DNA of 64,000 bases, from the NCBI GenBank assembly GCA_031292735.1, contig JARLGP010000310.1, positions 1-64,000 on the forward strand, given 5' to 3'. The position numbers and the translations under genes were made by a program. Of the stretch, positions 18,683 through 27,445 are shown in pieces. Within the stretch, counting starts at the first letter, position 1. Every line of letters begins with the position of its first letter. Source of the stretch: Holophaga sp. Its GTDB lineage: Bacteria; Acidobacteriota; Holophagae; Holophagales; Holophagaceae. The notes under the pieces were generated by a model. It was not told the DNA's origin. It saw nothing but the letters and a program-made list of their open reading frames with translations, and did no database searches.

Positions 18683-19654
18683 ATGTTCTCTCAGTGTCTT
18701 ATTCCGGCGACCGATCCTCGTTTCGTCATCCAGGTGCACGGCGGCGCCTGGGCCATTCCGGAGGCCCTCAAGGAGTCCCACCGGCGCGGGGTGCAGCGCG
18801 CCTACGCCGCCGCGCTGGACGCCCTGACCGCCGGGGTGCGCCCGCTGGAGGCCCTGCTGGCCGCTTTGAAGGTGATGGAGGATGATCCCACCTTCGATGC
18901 CGGCACCGGCAGCTTCCTGAACGAGGACGGCGAGGTGGAGCTGGACGCGGCGGTCATGGAGGGCAAGGGCCTGAAGGCGGGCGCGGTGGCCGCCGTCGGC
19001 CGGTTCAAGAACCCCTCCGCCATCGCCCTGGCGGTGATGGAACACACCGAGCACGTGCTGCTGATCGGCGCCGGCGCGGAGCGCTTCGCCCTGGCCGAGG
19101 GCTTCACCCCGGTGGAGCCCCGGAGCCTGGTGCATCCCCGGGAATTCGCCGGCCACTCCGCCTGGGTGGCGGCGGGCAAGCCCGACGCCCGCACCTTCTT
19201 CAGCGAGGAGGGCCGGCTGGATTCCAAGGGCGAGCCGGTGGATCCTTCCAGGCGCGGCACCGTGGGCATCGTCCTGGGGGTGCGCGGAGCGCACGGCTTC
19301 GAACTGTTTTCCGGCATCAGCACGGGCGGAACCCGCGGCAAGAAGGCCGGGCGGGTGGGCGATGCGCCCCTGGTGGGCTGCGGCCTCTACGCCGACGACG
19401 AAGGCGGGGCCATCTGCTGCACCGGCTGGGGCGAGGCCTTCATCCGGACCGTCGCCGCCAAGACCGCCTCGGACCTCATCGGCCGCGGCGCCCATCCCCA
19501 GGAGGCGGTGGAAACCGTCCTGGCCAACCTGTTCCGCCGCACCCAGGGCCGGGGCGGGATCATCGCCGTCGGTCCGGACGGCCGAACCGGCGCCGCGTTC
19601 ACCACGCCGGATATGGGCTACGCCGGGCCCGGCTGCCGGGAACTGCCGCTGTAG
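18683..19654 (+). CDS. Isoaspartyl peptidase / plant-type L-asparaginase
   Basis: Ntn-hydrolase that cleaves beta-aspartyl dipeptides and asparagine after self-processing. 323 aa from ATG 18683 (GGTGGAA upstream); an in-frame ATG at 18635 has less support. HGGAWAIPEA, DDPTFDAGTGSFLNEDGEVELDAAVM and the processing site with nucleophile Thr193 (SRRGTVGIVLG) are intact, as is FSGISTGGTRGKKAGRVGDAPL. Cleavage before Thr193 would give alpha and beta chains. No signal peptide is seen, so it is cytoplasmic. Likely roles are repair-linked peptide turnover or asparagine use. Confidence 0.95.
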   Translation: MFSQCLIPATDPRFVIQVHGGAWAIPEALKESHRRGVQRAYAAALDALTAGVRPLEALLAALKVMEDDPTFDAGTGSFLNEDGEVELDAAVMEGKGLKAGAVAAVGRFKNPSAIALAVMEHTEHVLLIGAGAERFALAEGFTPVEPRSLVHPREFAGHSAWVAAGKPDARTFFSEEGRLDSKGEPVDPSRRGTVGIVLGVRGAHGFELFSGISTGGTRGKKAGRVGDAPLVGCGLYADDEGGAICCTGWGEAFIRTVAAKTASDLIGRGAHPQEAVETVLANLFRRTQGRGGIIAVGPDGRTGAAFTTPDMGYAGPGCRELPL

Positions 19655-19673
19655 CGCCTTCGCTCCGGAGGCG

Positions 19674-19679
19674 TATATT
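19674..19679 (+). promoter_or_regulatory. -10-like hexamer before the acyl-CoA dehydrogenase gene
   Basis: TATATT nine bases before the ATG at 19689. A GGAGG at about 19667-19671 lies upstream of this hexamer and is too far to serve the ATG, so a leaderless message is possible. Confidence 0.4.
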
Positions 19680-19688
19680 GCTTCCGTC

Positions 19689-21284
19689 ATGCCCTTCATC
19701 CAGCCGGCCCCCAGTCTGCCCCAGCCCTACCACGCCGATCCGGCGCTGAGGGCCCTTCTGCGCCGGGCCATGGCCCCGGAGGCGCTGGCGGAGATCGAAC
19801 CGTCGCTGGCGGCCATGGGCGACCTGGCCCTCCGGCTGCACCAGCTCTCCCTGGCGGACCGGCTCAACGAGCCGCGCCACGTGCCCTTCGACCCCTGGGG
19901 CAACCGGGTGGACCGGATCGAGCCGACCCGGCTTTGGCAGGAGGCCGAGCGGATCGCCGCCGAGCAGGGCCTGGTGGCCCTGGCCTACGAGCGCAGGCAC
20001 GGGGCCGCTTCCCGGCTGCACCAGTTCGCCCTGGTGCACCTGTTCCATCCCGGCAGCGACATCTACACCTGCCCCCTGGCCATGACCGACGGCGCGGCCC
20101 GCACCCTGCTGGCCAGCGGCAACGGGGCCCTGGTGGAGCGGGCCGTGCCGCGCCTCACCAGCCGGGATCCGGCCCGGTTCTGGACCTCGGGCCAGTGGAT
20201 GACCGAAAGCAGCGGCGGTTCCGACGTGGGCCTCAGCAGCACCGAGGCGCGCCGGGACGAGGCGGGCGACTGGCGCCTGTACGGGCGCAAATGGTTCACC
20301 TCCGCCGCCGCCTCCCCGATGGCCCTGGCCCTGGCGCGGCCCCAGGGCAACCCCCCGGGCGGCAAGGGCCTGGACCTGTTCTACGTGGAGACCCGGCGGC
20401 CCGACGGCACCCCCAACGGCTTCACCGTCAACCGGCTCAAGGACAAGCTGGGCACCCGCAAGCTGCCCACCGCCGAGCTGGAGCTGGACGGGATGCTCGC
20501 CACTCCGGTGGGCGAGCTGGGCAACGGGGTGCGCGCCATGGCGCCGATGCTCAACGTCACCCGCACCTGGAACGCCGTCACCGCGGCCAGTTTCCTGCGC
20601 CGCGGAATCCTGCTGGCCCGGGACTACGCCGGCAAGCGGTTCCTGTTCGGCGCGCCCCTGGCCGGGCAGCCGCTGCACCAGGACACCCTGGGCGGGCTGG
20701 AGGCCGAGGCCCAGGGCGCCTTCCAGCTGGCCTTCCACGGGGCCGAACTGCTGGGCCTGGTGGAATCCGGGGACGGCGACGGGGCCCTGCAGCGCCTGCT
20801 CACCCCGCTGGTGAAGCTCACCACCGCCCGGCAGGCGGTGGCCGGGTGCAGCGAAATCCTGGAATGCTTCGGCGGGGCCGGCTACGTGGAAGACACCGGG
20901 CTGCCGGTGCTGCTGCGCGACGCCCAGGTGCTCAGCATCTGGGAGGGCACCACCGACGTGCTGTCCCTGGAAGCCATGAAGGCCATGGTTTCATGCGGCT
21001 TCCAGGGCTACCGGGCCCACGTGCAGGAGCTGCTGGAGGGGGCCCGGTCCGAGGCCCTGGCGGTCCCGGAGCGGGCGGCCCGGGCCGCGCTGCTGCGGGC
21101 CGAGGCCTGGTGGGCGGGGGCGGAGGAGGCCGGCGCGCGCCGCTTCGCCCTGACCCTGGGGCGCACGCTGGCCCTGGCCCTGCTGGTGCGCCAGGCCAGG
21201 TGGGCGCTGGACCGGGAAGGGGACCCGGAGCCGTCCCGGGTCGCCCTGCGGTTCGCGGTGAACGGGGTGGACCTGCTGCACTGA
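19689..21284 (+). CDS. AidB-type acyl-CoA dehydrogenase family protein
   Basis: FAD flavoprotein, 531 aa, close in size to E. coli AidB (541). The AidB-like order is visible: long N-terminal helical domain (DPWGNRVDRIEP), MTESSGGSDVGLSSTEARR, KWFTSAAASP, KDKLGTRKLPTAELELDG, CSEILECFGGAGYVEDTG and DAQVLSIWEGTTDVLSLEA with the family catalytic-region residues. E. coli AidB is linked to alkylation stress; related proteins act on acyl-CoAs, and the substrate here is not shown. No ada gene is near. It ends 26 bp before the convergent Che operon. Confidence 0.93.
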   Translation: MPFIQPAPSLPQPYHADPALRALLRRAMAPEALAEIEPSLAAMGDLALRLHQLSLADRLNEPRHVPFDPWGNRVDRIEPTRLWQEAERIAAEQGLVALAYERRHGAASRLHQFALVHLFHPGSDIYTCPLAMTDGAARTLLASGNGALVERAVPRLTSRDPARFWTSGQWMTESSGGSDVGLSSTEARRDEAGDWRLYGRKWFTSAAASPMALALARPQGNPPGGKGLDLFYVETRRPDGTPNGFTVNRLKDKLGTRKLPTAELELDGMLATPVGELGNGVRAMAPMLNVTRTWNAVTAASFLRRGILLARDYAGKRFLFGAPLAGQPLHQDTLGGLEAEAQGAFQLAFHGAELLGLVESGDGDGALQRLLTPLVKLTTARQAVAGCSEILECFGGAGYVEDTGLPVLLRDAQVLSIWEGTTDVLSLEAMKAMVSCGFQGYRAHVQELLEGARSEALAVPERAARAALLRAEAWWAGAEEAGARRFALTLGRTLALALLVRQARWALDREGDPEPSRVALRFAVNGVDLLH

Positions 21285-21310
21285 CCGTGAGCCAACGGCT
21301 CCCGGCTGCC

Positions 21311-22240
21311 CTACTGCGCCCGGCCGGTATCCCGGAACTTGGCGCCCACGATCATCTGCAGGCCGCGGATGTGGTTCAGCACCCGCTCCAGCTTCTGCCG
21401 GGCGATGTCCTGGAACTGCAACTGGTGGATCACCCCGAACACCCGGTCCTGCAGCTCGGAGCCCAGCCGCTCGATCTCGGCCAGGTTCTTCTCCTCGCCC
21501 TTGAGCCGGCCCATGGCCGCCTCCTGCTTGAGCCGGACCAGGGCCTGGAAGCCCTTGTCGCTGCCGGCCAGCATGGCCTCCACGCAGTCGATCACCTTGC
21601 CCATCTCCTGCTCGGTGTGGTTGATGGCCTCTTCCATCTGGGGGATGATCCGGGCGCCGTCCGCCACCGCCCTGGGCGGGGCCATCTGGATGAGCTCCTT
21701 GAGCCCCTGGTCCAGGGCCACTTCCTGGTCCTCGGCGATGGCGGTGTGCAACTGCGACCGGGCGCCGTGGAAGGCGACGATGAAGGTGGGGTCCAGCAGG
21801 GCGATGATCCGCTCGCCCTGGAGGATGAAGCCGCGCACCCAGGCGCCCTCGGGCCCGGTCAGCAGCGGGCTGGCCTGCACCATCTGGTCAGGGGTGGCGG
21901 AGATGACCGCGTCCACCACGTCCACCAGGATGCCCACCGGGCTGGTGCCGCCCAGGTCGAGCACGATGATGTTCCTGGACAGGCTGGCCTCCTGCTCGGG
22001 CAGGTTCATGCGCGAGCGCAGGCTGATCACCGGGATCACCTGGCCGCGATGGTCCAGCAGCCCTTCCACGCTCTTGGGCATGTGCGGGATCCGGTTGAGC
22101 TCGGGGTGCGGGGTGATCTCGGCCACCTGGGCCAGGGGCACGGCGTAGATGTGGCCGTCCAACTGGAAGCTCAGGTACTGGCACGGGGCGGCGGAATCCT
22201 CGAGTGCGGTTTCCTGCACCGCCTCGGCCTGGATGTTCAC
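21311..22240 (-). CDS. CheW domain fused to CheZ-like phosphatase helix bundle
   Basis: 309 aa. Residues 20-165 are a CheW/CheA-P5 SH3-like domain (CQYLSFQLDGHIYAVPL, HRGQVIPVISLRSRM, IIVLDLGG, GILVDVVDAVI). Residues 200-300 form long helices with FQDIARQKLERVLNHIRG, matching the CheZ active-site helix (E. coli FQDLTGQ) and keeping the DxxxQ pair as Asp278 and Gln282. I infer a CheY-P phosphatase tethered to the receptor-kinase array. Its ATG overlaps the cheA stop (ATGA), so the two are co-translated. It is last in the operon. Confidence 0.85.
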   Translation of the reverse strand: MNIQAEAVQETALEDSAAPCQYLSFQLDGHIYAVPLAQVAEITPHPELNRIPHMPKSVEGLLDHRGQVIPVISLRSRMNLPEQEASLSRNIIVLDLGGTSPVGILVDVVDAVISATPDQMVQASPLLTGPEGAWVRGFILQGERIIALLDPTFIVAFHGARSQLHTAIAEDQEVALDQGLKELIQMAPPRAVADGARIIPQMEEAINHTEQEMGKVIDCVEAMLAGSDKGFQALVRLKQEAAMGRLKGEEKNLAEIERLGSELQDRVFGVIHQLQFQDIARQKLERVLNHIRGLQMIVGAKFRDTGRAQ

Positions 22241-24462
22241 AGGGCCTCCTCGATGGCCAGCATCATCAGTTCAGCCGGGTCGAGGATCAGCACCACCCCG
22301 CCGTCGCCCAGGATGCTGGCGCCGGAAATGCCGGGCAGGCTGGCCAGGTACGGGGCCAGGGGCTTGATCACCATTTCCTGGCGGCGCAGGAAGGCATCCA
22401 CGATGATGCCCATCCGCCGGCCGCCGGTGGAGACCACCACCACCGGGAGCTCGTCGTCCGGCTTGGCGTCCAGGTCCACGGCGTCCTTGAAGTGCAGCAG
22501 CTCGCGCAGCCGGGTGATGCCCAGCACTTCCCCGCGCAGGTTGATGGCCTTGCGCCGGGTGAGGTGGGACAAGGTCTCCCGGGGCACCAGCAGGGTCTCC
22601 TCCACGGAGGTGCCGGGCAGGGCGAACACCTGGCCGCCGGCCCTCATGAGCAGGGCATCGATGATGGCCAGGGTGAGCGGGAGCTTGATGGTGAAGATGC
22701 TGCCCTGGCCCACCGCGCTGCTCACCGCCACGCTGCCGTTGAGCTTGCGAACGTTGGATTTGACCACGTCCATGCCGACCCCGCGGCCGGAGATGTCGGT
22801 GACCTTCTGGGCGGTGGAGAAGCCCGGCAGGAAGACCAGGTTGATGGCCTCCTCGTCGCTCATCTGCTCCGCCCGTTCGGGGGTGATGATGCCCTTTTCC
22901 ACCGCCTTGGCCCGGATCACCTTGGGGTCGATGCCCTTGCCGTCGTCCTCGATCTCCACCAGCACCGAATCGCCCTCGTGCCGGGCCCGGAGCACCACGG
23001 TGCCGGTTTCCGGCTTGCCGGCCCGGGCGCGAACGTCCGGCAGCTCGATGCCGTGGTCGGCGCTGTTGCGGATGAGGTGGATGAGCGGATCGCTCAGTTC
23101 CTCGATTAGGCTCTTGTCGATTTCCGTGTCCTCGCCCACCATCTGCAGTTCGATCTTCTTGCCGGTGCTTTTGGCCAGGTCCCGGAGCATGCGCGGGAAC
23201 TTGGTGAAGATGGTCTTCACTGGCACCATGCGGATGCCCAGCACGGAAGCCTGGATCTCCTTGCTCACCTGGTCCAGGTAGATGCTGGCCTTGCGCAGTT
23301 CCTTCACCAGGTCTTCGGCGGTGGAGGGCAGGGCCTCGGTTTCCAGCCGCTCGACGATATGGCTGATCATGGTCTTGCTGATGATCAGCTCGGCCACGGT
23401 GTTCATGAAGGTGTCCAGCTTGCTCTGGGCCACCCGGATGGTGTCCGAGGACTTGTCGATGGCCTTTTCCGGCGCCTTGGCGGCGGCCGCGGCATGCACC
23501 GGGGCGGGAGCAGGACCAGGAGCAGGAGCGGGAGCAGGAGCAGGAGTCGGCGCGGCCGAAGCCGGGGCGGGGACCATCTTCGGGGCCGCCGCCTCCGGAA
23601 CCGGCAGGGCCTTGGGCGGTTCGGGCACGGCCGGGGCCGGGGCGCTGCCGAGGCCCAGCGGGAAGTAGCTCACGTTGACGTTGCGCACGCCGTCGAAGAT
23701 GCTCTTGACCGCCTCGACGGATTCCGCCGGCTGCAGGATCAGCACCAGGTCGAAGGGCACCTCGTCGGACCGGAACCGGTCCAGGTCGAGGTCCTTCATG
23801 ATGCAGGAGGAATGGATCAGGCGGCCCACCAGCTCCACCATGGGCAGCATGGCCAGCGGGTTGAAGTGGGTGCCGAGGATGGCGGGCAGCAGCTCGATCC
23901 GCATGGCCAGCACGGTCTCGCCGCGCTTGAGGGCGGCTTCCGCGGCCTGGACCGCTTCCCGGTCGAGGGTCGCCAGGGGCTCCGGCAGGGTGAGGACGGG
24001 GTCCTGGGGGATCGCCGCGGGCGCGGCTGCGGCCACGGCGGCGGCGGGCTGGCCGCCCCCCTTCAGCGCGCTCAGCCGGGCGATGAGGTCGCTGGTGTCG
24101 GGATCCACCGGGGTCCCCTGCTTGCGCAGGTTGACGCCCACGTCCTCGACCAGGACCTTGAGGGTGTCCTCGGTCTCGAACAGCAGCTCCATCACCTGGG
24201 GGCTCACGGTCATCCGGCCCTTGCGCAGGTCGTCCAGCACGTTCTCGCCGATGTGCGCCAGGGCCTGCACCTTGGCCAGGCCCAGGAAGCCGGAGGCGCC
24301 CTTGATGGTGTGCACGCTGCGGAAGATGGAATTGAGGATTTCCAGATCGCCGGGCGCTCCTTCCAGGGTCAGGAAGTTCTGCTCGATCTGCTCGAAGTGC
24401 TCTCCGGCTTCCACCAGGAAGTCTTCGTAGAAGCTGGGATCATCCAGGGAAAAATCACTCAT
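22237..24462 (-). CDS. cheA: Chemotaxis histidine kinase CheA
   Basis: 741 aa hybrid of P1-P5. The HPt domain has His51 in SVHTIKGASGFLGL; a Pro/Ala linker (about 290-330) follows the P2-like region; the dimerisation domain precedes the ATPase (LIHLIRNSADHGIE, EIEDDGKGIDP, GRGVGMDVVKSNV, GQGSIFTIKLPL); and a C-terminal CheW-like P5 ends the chain. It phosphorylates CheY at 26522. It lies 3 bp after the triple CheW gene. There is no receptor (MCP), CheR or CheB gene in this cluster. Confidence 0.97.
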   Translation of the reverse strand: MSDFSLDDPSFYEDFLVEAGEHFEQIEQNFLTLEGAPGDLEILNSIFRSVHTIKGASGFLGLAKVQALAHIGENVLDDLRKGRMTVSPQVMELLFETEDTLKVLVEDVGVNLRKQGTPVDPDTSDLIARLSALKGGGQPAAAVAAAAPAAIPQDPVLTLPEPLATLDREAVQAAEAALKRGETVLAMRIELLPAILGTHFNPLAMLPMVELVGRLIHSSCIMKDLDLDRFRSDEVPFDLVLILQPAESVEAVKSIFDGVRNVNVSYFPLGLGSAPAPAVPEPPKALPVPEAAAPKMVPAPASAAPTPAPAPAPAPGPAPAPVHAAAAAKAPEKAIDKSSDTIRVAQSKLDTFMNTVAELIISKTMISHIVERLETEALPSTAEDLVKELRKASIYLDQVSKEIQASVLGIRMVPVKTIFTKFPRMLRDLAKSTGKKIELQMVGEDTEIDKSLIEELSDPLIHLIRNSADHGIELPDVRARAGKPETGTVVLRARHEGDSVLVEIEDDGKGIDPKVIRAKAVEKGIITPERAEQMSDEEAINLVFLPGFSTAQKVTDISGRGVGMDVVKSNVRKLNGSVAVSSAVGQGSIFTIKLPLTLAIIDALLMRAGGQVFALPGTSVEETLLVPRETLSHLTRRKAINLRGEVLGITRLRELLHFKDAVDLDAKPDDELPVVVVSTGGRRMGIIVDAFLRRQEMVIKPLAPYLASLPGISGASILGDGGVVLILDPAELMMLAIEEAL
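23502..23552 (-). repeat. Low-complexity GGAGCA repeat encoding an Ala-Pro linker in CheA
   Basis: Imperfect hexamer repeat on the plus strand (GGAGCA/GGAGCG) that on the coding strand encodes alternating Ala-Pro (PAPAPAPAPGPAPAP). It is a flexible linker between the P2-like and dimerisation domains, and is prone to length variation by slippage. Confidence 0.75.
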
Positions 24463-24465
24463 GGC

Positions 24466-25980
24466 TCAGCCTTTTTTCTTTCCCTGGAAGGCCTGTAGCT
24501 GTTGGCCCTCCACCTCTGTGAGGAGACACTGTACGTTCAGCAGGAAGATGACGTTCTGGTCCACGCGGGCCACTTTCTCGATGAAAGCGTTGGCCCCGAC
24601 CGCGGTGACCCGGGGAGGATCCTCCAGCCGCCGCTCGTCGACGCTCTTGACCTCCTCCACGGAATCCACCACCAGCCCGGTGCCCACCCCGCCGATGGGG
24701 GTGATGACGATCCGGGACACGCTGGTGACCGGCTGCCGGGGCAGGCCGAAGCGCTCGCGCAGATCGATCACCGGCATCACCTCGCCGCGCAGGTTGAGCA
24801 CGCCGTCGATGAACGACGGGGCCCGGGGAATGGGGGTGATGTTGCCGACCATGATGATTTCCCGCACCTCGTGCAGGCGGAGCGAGTAGGCCTCGCTGCC
24901 CAGGCGGAACACCACCAGCGGCAGGTCGAAGTTGGCCGCGGTCTCCGCCGGCCGGTCCGGCATGAGGCTGGAGCTCATGGCGGCGATCTTGGCCTGGTCC
25001 TCGCCGTTGATGATGTCCATGACCTTGAGCAGGCTCACCATGCGGTCGGAGCGGAGCACGATCCCTTCCAGGTCGGCCGCCTCCCGCTCGCTCAGGGTCT
25101 GGGGCGGGGGCAGGATGTCCTCTTCCCGGACCCGGATGATCTCCTGGATGCCGTCCACCACGATGCCCAGCTTGGCCTGGCCGAAGCTGAGCAGGATCAC
25201 CATGTCCCCCTGCACCGGCTGTTCCGCCGGCTCGGTGTGCAGCAGCTGGATGAAGTCCAGCAGGGGCAGCACCTGATCGCGCAGGCAGATGACCCCCAGC
25301 ACGTAGGGCGGGGCGTCCGGCACCTTGGTGACCGCGGGCAGTTCGATGATCTCTTCCACCATCTTCAGGTTGATCCCGAAGGATTCCCGGCCCAGGGTGA
25401 AGGTGACGTAGGGCAGCTCGTCGTCCACCTCCTCCACCACCGCCTGGGTGGCGCCGGACGTGAAGATGCCCGAGCCCGCGCCCTTCTCGATCAGGCTGAC
25501 CCGCTCGCCGAACTCGGTGGAATCCAGGATCTTCTCGAGATTGATGAGGGTGATCAGGCGGTTGGCCGCGGTGACCATGCCGGCCAGGTAGTCGCTGCGC
25601 ACGCCGGCCACCAGGGGCGGGGTGTCGCGCAGGGTGAAGTCGTCCAGCTTGACCACCTCGGAAACCGAATCGACCATGAGCCCGGTGGCCTGCCCGGCCA
25701 GATCCAGGATGATGATGCGGGTCTTGGCGGTGGGGGCCTTGGGCGGAAGATGGAAGCGAAGCCGGCTGTCCAGCACCGGGATGATGCTGCCGCGCAGGTT
25801 GACGATGCCCAGGACGAAACTCGGCGAGCCGGGCACCGGGGTGATGTCGGTCCGCTGGGTGATTTCCTGGACCCGGTCGATATCCAGACCGAATTCCACC
25901 TCGTCGAGGGTGAAGGTCACCAGCTGGCCCGAAGGGACGATGTCGAGGGCCTGCTTTGTCTGGAGTTCCGCGGTGGCCAT
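24466..25980 (-). CDS. Protein with three tandem CheW domains
   Basis: 504 aa made of three CheW-like SH3 modules at about 15-160, 185-330 and 345-495. Each shows the family pattern: VTFTLDEVEFGLDI/IVNLRGSIIPVLD, VTFTLGRESFGINL/VICLRDQVLPLLD and VFRLGSEAYSLRL/VLNLRGEVMPVID. Single-domain CheW links receptors to CheA. A triple unit should bridge several receptors or kinases and could shape the array lattice; this role is inference. The N-terminus is hydrophilic, so it is cytosolic. It sits between the CheZ-like and cheA genes with 3-bp gaps each side. Confidence 0.93.
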   Translation of the reverse strand: MATAELQTKQALDIVPSGQLVTFTLDEVEFGLDIDRVQEITQRTDITPVPGSPSFVLGIVNLRGSIIPVLDSRLRFHLPPKAPTAKTRIIILDLAGQATGLMVDSVSEVVKLDDFTLRDTPPLVAGVRSDYLAGMVTAANRLITLINLEKILDSTEFGERVSLIEKGAGSGIFTSGATQAVVEEVDDELPYVTFTLGRESFGINLKMVEEIIELPAVTKVPDAPPYVLGVICLRDQVLPLLDFIQLLHTEPAEQPVQGDMVILLSFGQAKLGIVVDGIQEIIRVREEDILPPPQTLSEREAADLEGIVLRSDRMVSLLKVMDIINGEDQAKIAAMSSSLMPDRPAETAANFDLPLVVFRLGSEAYSLRLHEVREIIMVGNITPIPRAPSFIDGVLNLRGEVMPVIDLRERFGLPRQPVTSVSRIVITPIGGVGTGLVVDSVEEVKSVDERRLEDPPRVTAVGANAFIEKVARVDQNVIFLLNVQCLLTEVEGQQLQAFQGKKKG

Positions 25981-25983
25981 GAT

Positions 25984-26505
25984 TTATTCCTTGTTCAAGC
26001 TGCGCTTGAATTCATCCACCACGGAATCCGCGTGGGCCCGCTGTTCGTCGGGGGTGGTGCCGGTGGAGGCGATGGTGCGGCTGATGGAGGCCCGCTCCCC
26101 TTCGCTCTTGAGCCCGGTGCCCAGGAGGTCGACGATGTAGTCGTGGATCTGGCGCAGGTGGTGCACGATCCGTTCCAGCTTCTGCCGGGTGATGTCCTGG
26201 AACTGCATGAGGTCCATGGCTTCGTAGACCTTGCTCTGGATGTCCTTGGCGGCGGCCATCACCTGGTTGATGGCGTCCTGCACCGAGGGATCCTGGGCGC
26301 CGGCATGGCGCATCACGCCGGTGATGAGGGCCTGCTGGGTGGCCACCAGGTTGCTGATCAGATCCAGCTGGTCCATGACCTTGTTGGTCTCGCGCTCGGT
26401 GACCGCGGTGACCGCGTCCAGCTCGGAGATCACATGCCCCTGGCCGTCCGTCGGGGTGGCCCCGGCGGCCGGGGCCTTGAGAGTGTCGATTTCGGATTGG
26501 TCCAT
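25984..26505 (-). CDS. CheZ-like CheY-P phosphatase
   Basis: 173 aa, helical. The segment YEAMDLMQFQDITRQKLERI aligns with the E. coli CheZ active-site helix (MMAQDFQDLTGQ) and keeps the DxxxQ catalytic pair as Asp104 and Gln108. A Pro/Ser-rich stretch and a short acidic-hydrophobic C-terminal helix (SVVDEFKRSL) resemble the CheZ CheY-binding tail. E. coli CheZ is 214 aa, so this is compact. It lies 16 bp after cheY and 3 bp before the triple CheW gene. A second copy of the same motif is fused to CheW at 21311. The symbol is withheld because overall identity is low. Confidence 0.8.
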   Translation of the reverse strand: MDQSEIDTLKAPAAGATPTDGQGHVISELDAVTAVTERETNKVMDQLDLISNLVATQQALITGVMRHAGAQDPSVQDAINQVMAAAKDIQSKVYEAMDLMQFQDITRQKLERIVHHLRQIHDYIVDLLGTGLKSEGERASISRTIASTGTTPDEQRAHADSVVDEFKRSLNKE

Positions 26506-26521
26506 GAGCCCTCCAGAGGGT

Positions 26522-26878
26522 CTAGCCGAGCAGTGATTCGATCTTTTCCTTGAGGGTATCCGGTGTGAACGGCTTGACCACGTAGTTGTTCACCCCCGCC
26601 TGCAGGGCCTGGACGATGTCCTCCTTGGCGGCGTTGGTGGTGACCATCAGGATGGGGATGGAGGCGTTCTGGGCCCGCACCGCCTGGACGAATTCCAGCC
26701 CGTCCATCTCGGGCATGTTCCAGTCGGTGATGATCATCTCAACCCCGCCCTGGCCCAGCTTTTCCAGCCCGGCCTTGCCATGCTCGCCTTCCACCACGTC
26801 GGTGTAGCCGATCCTGGAAAGGGTGTTGATGATGATGCGGCGCATCGTAGAAGAGTCGTCCACGATTAGGATCTTCAA
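26522..26878 (-). CDS. cheY: Response regulator CheY
   Basis: Single receiver domain, 118 aa. The acidic pair Asp7/Asp8 (LIVDDSSTMRR), phospho-acceptor Asp52 (IITDWNMPEMDG), Thr80/Thr81 and Lys102 (YVVKPF) are all present. It would be phosphorylated by CheA and dephosphorylated by the CheZ-like proteins of the same operon. It could signal to flagella or to type IV pili; no motor gene is in the window. Confidence 0.96.
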   Translation of the reverse strand: MKILIVDDSSTMRRIIINTLSRIGYTDVVEGEHGKAGLEKLGQGGVEMIITDWNMPEMDGLEFVQAVRAQNASIPILMVTTNAAKEDIVQALQAGVNNYVVKPFTPDTLKEKIESLLG

Positions 26879-26909
26879 GGGGAACTCCTTTTAGGTTCGG
26901 TCATCCAGT

Positions 26910-27302
26910 TCACTCGTCCGCGCCGGCGGAGGCCTCGACGAATTTGCGCAGAGCTTCCTGGTCGTCCGGGTAGACATTCAGGAACTTCACACCCAGTTCG
27001 AAATCACCCGCATCCAAGGTCTCGATCCGGACCACCTGGCCCACCGCCACCAGCGGCCGGAGATCCTGGTCGCTCGCGGGCCCGAAGTGCCCCTGGTGCT
27101 TGCCCCAGCCGGGCACCCTCAGCTCCAGCTTGAGCAGGGTTCCCAGCGGGAAGCTCCGGGCCGAACTGAGCAGCAGGCCGCCCGCGGAGATGTCGCCGTA
27201 GACGCTGGTGGCTGGCTCCGGAGTGGTGGAGAAGGAAAGCTCCTGGAAGCCCACGGTGGCTCCCATGGGAATCCGACGAAAATGGCGGCGATCGGAAGGC
27301 AT
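26910..27302 (-). CDS. PilZ domain protein
   Basis: 130 aa. The PilZ c-di-GMP motifs are visible: RRHFRR near residues 5-10 and DISAGGLLL (D/NxSxxG) near 38-46. The rest is the PilZ beta barrel (LLKLELRVPGWG, VVRIETLDAGDFELGVKFLN). It is a stand-alone binding protein probably linking c-di-GMP to chemotaxis or motility output. It is the gene just before cheY (31 bp). Confidence 0.9.
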   Translation of the reverse strand: MPSDRRHFRRIPMGATVGFQELSFSTTPEPATSVYGDISAGGLLLSSARSFPLGTLLKLELRVPGWGKHQGHFGPASDQDLRPLVAVGQVVRIETLDAGDFELGVKFLNVYPDDQEALRKFVEASAGADE

Positions 27303-27445
27303 GGCAAGGGGTCCTATGTCTGCTTAACGGAAAGTACCAATGAAACCATGAATGTTCCTGAGTTCAAGTTTATTGCAACACGGTGCCGCCCCGGCAGAAA
27401 GCTTTGACTTTTGTCCAATTATTAATTCCAGCTCTTCCCGGAACC

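Noticed and set aside
27380..27410. Sigma-54-like promoter before PilZ (CGGCACCGTGTTGCA on the minus strand)
   Set aside because: The GG-to-GC spacing is 9 bp instead of 10 and the first T is missing.
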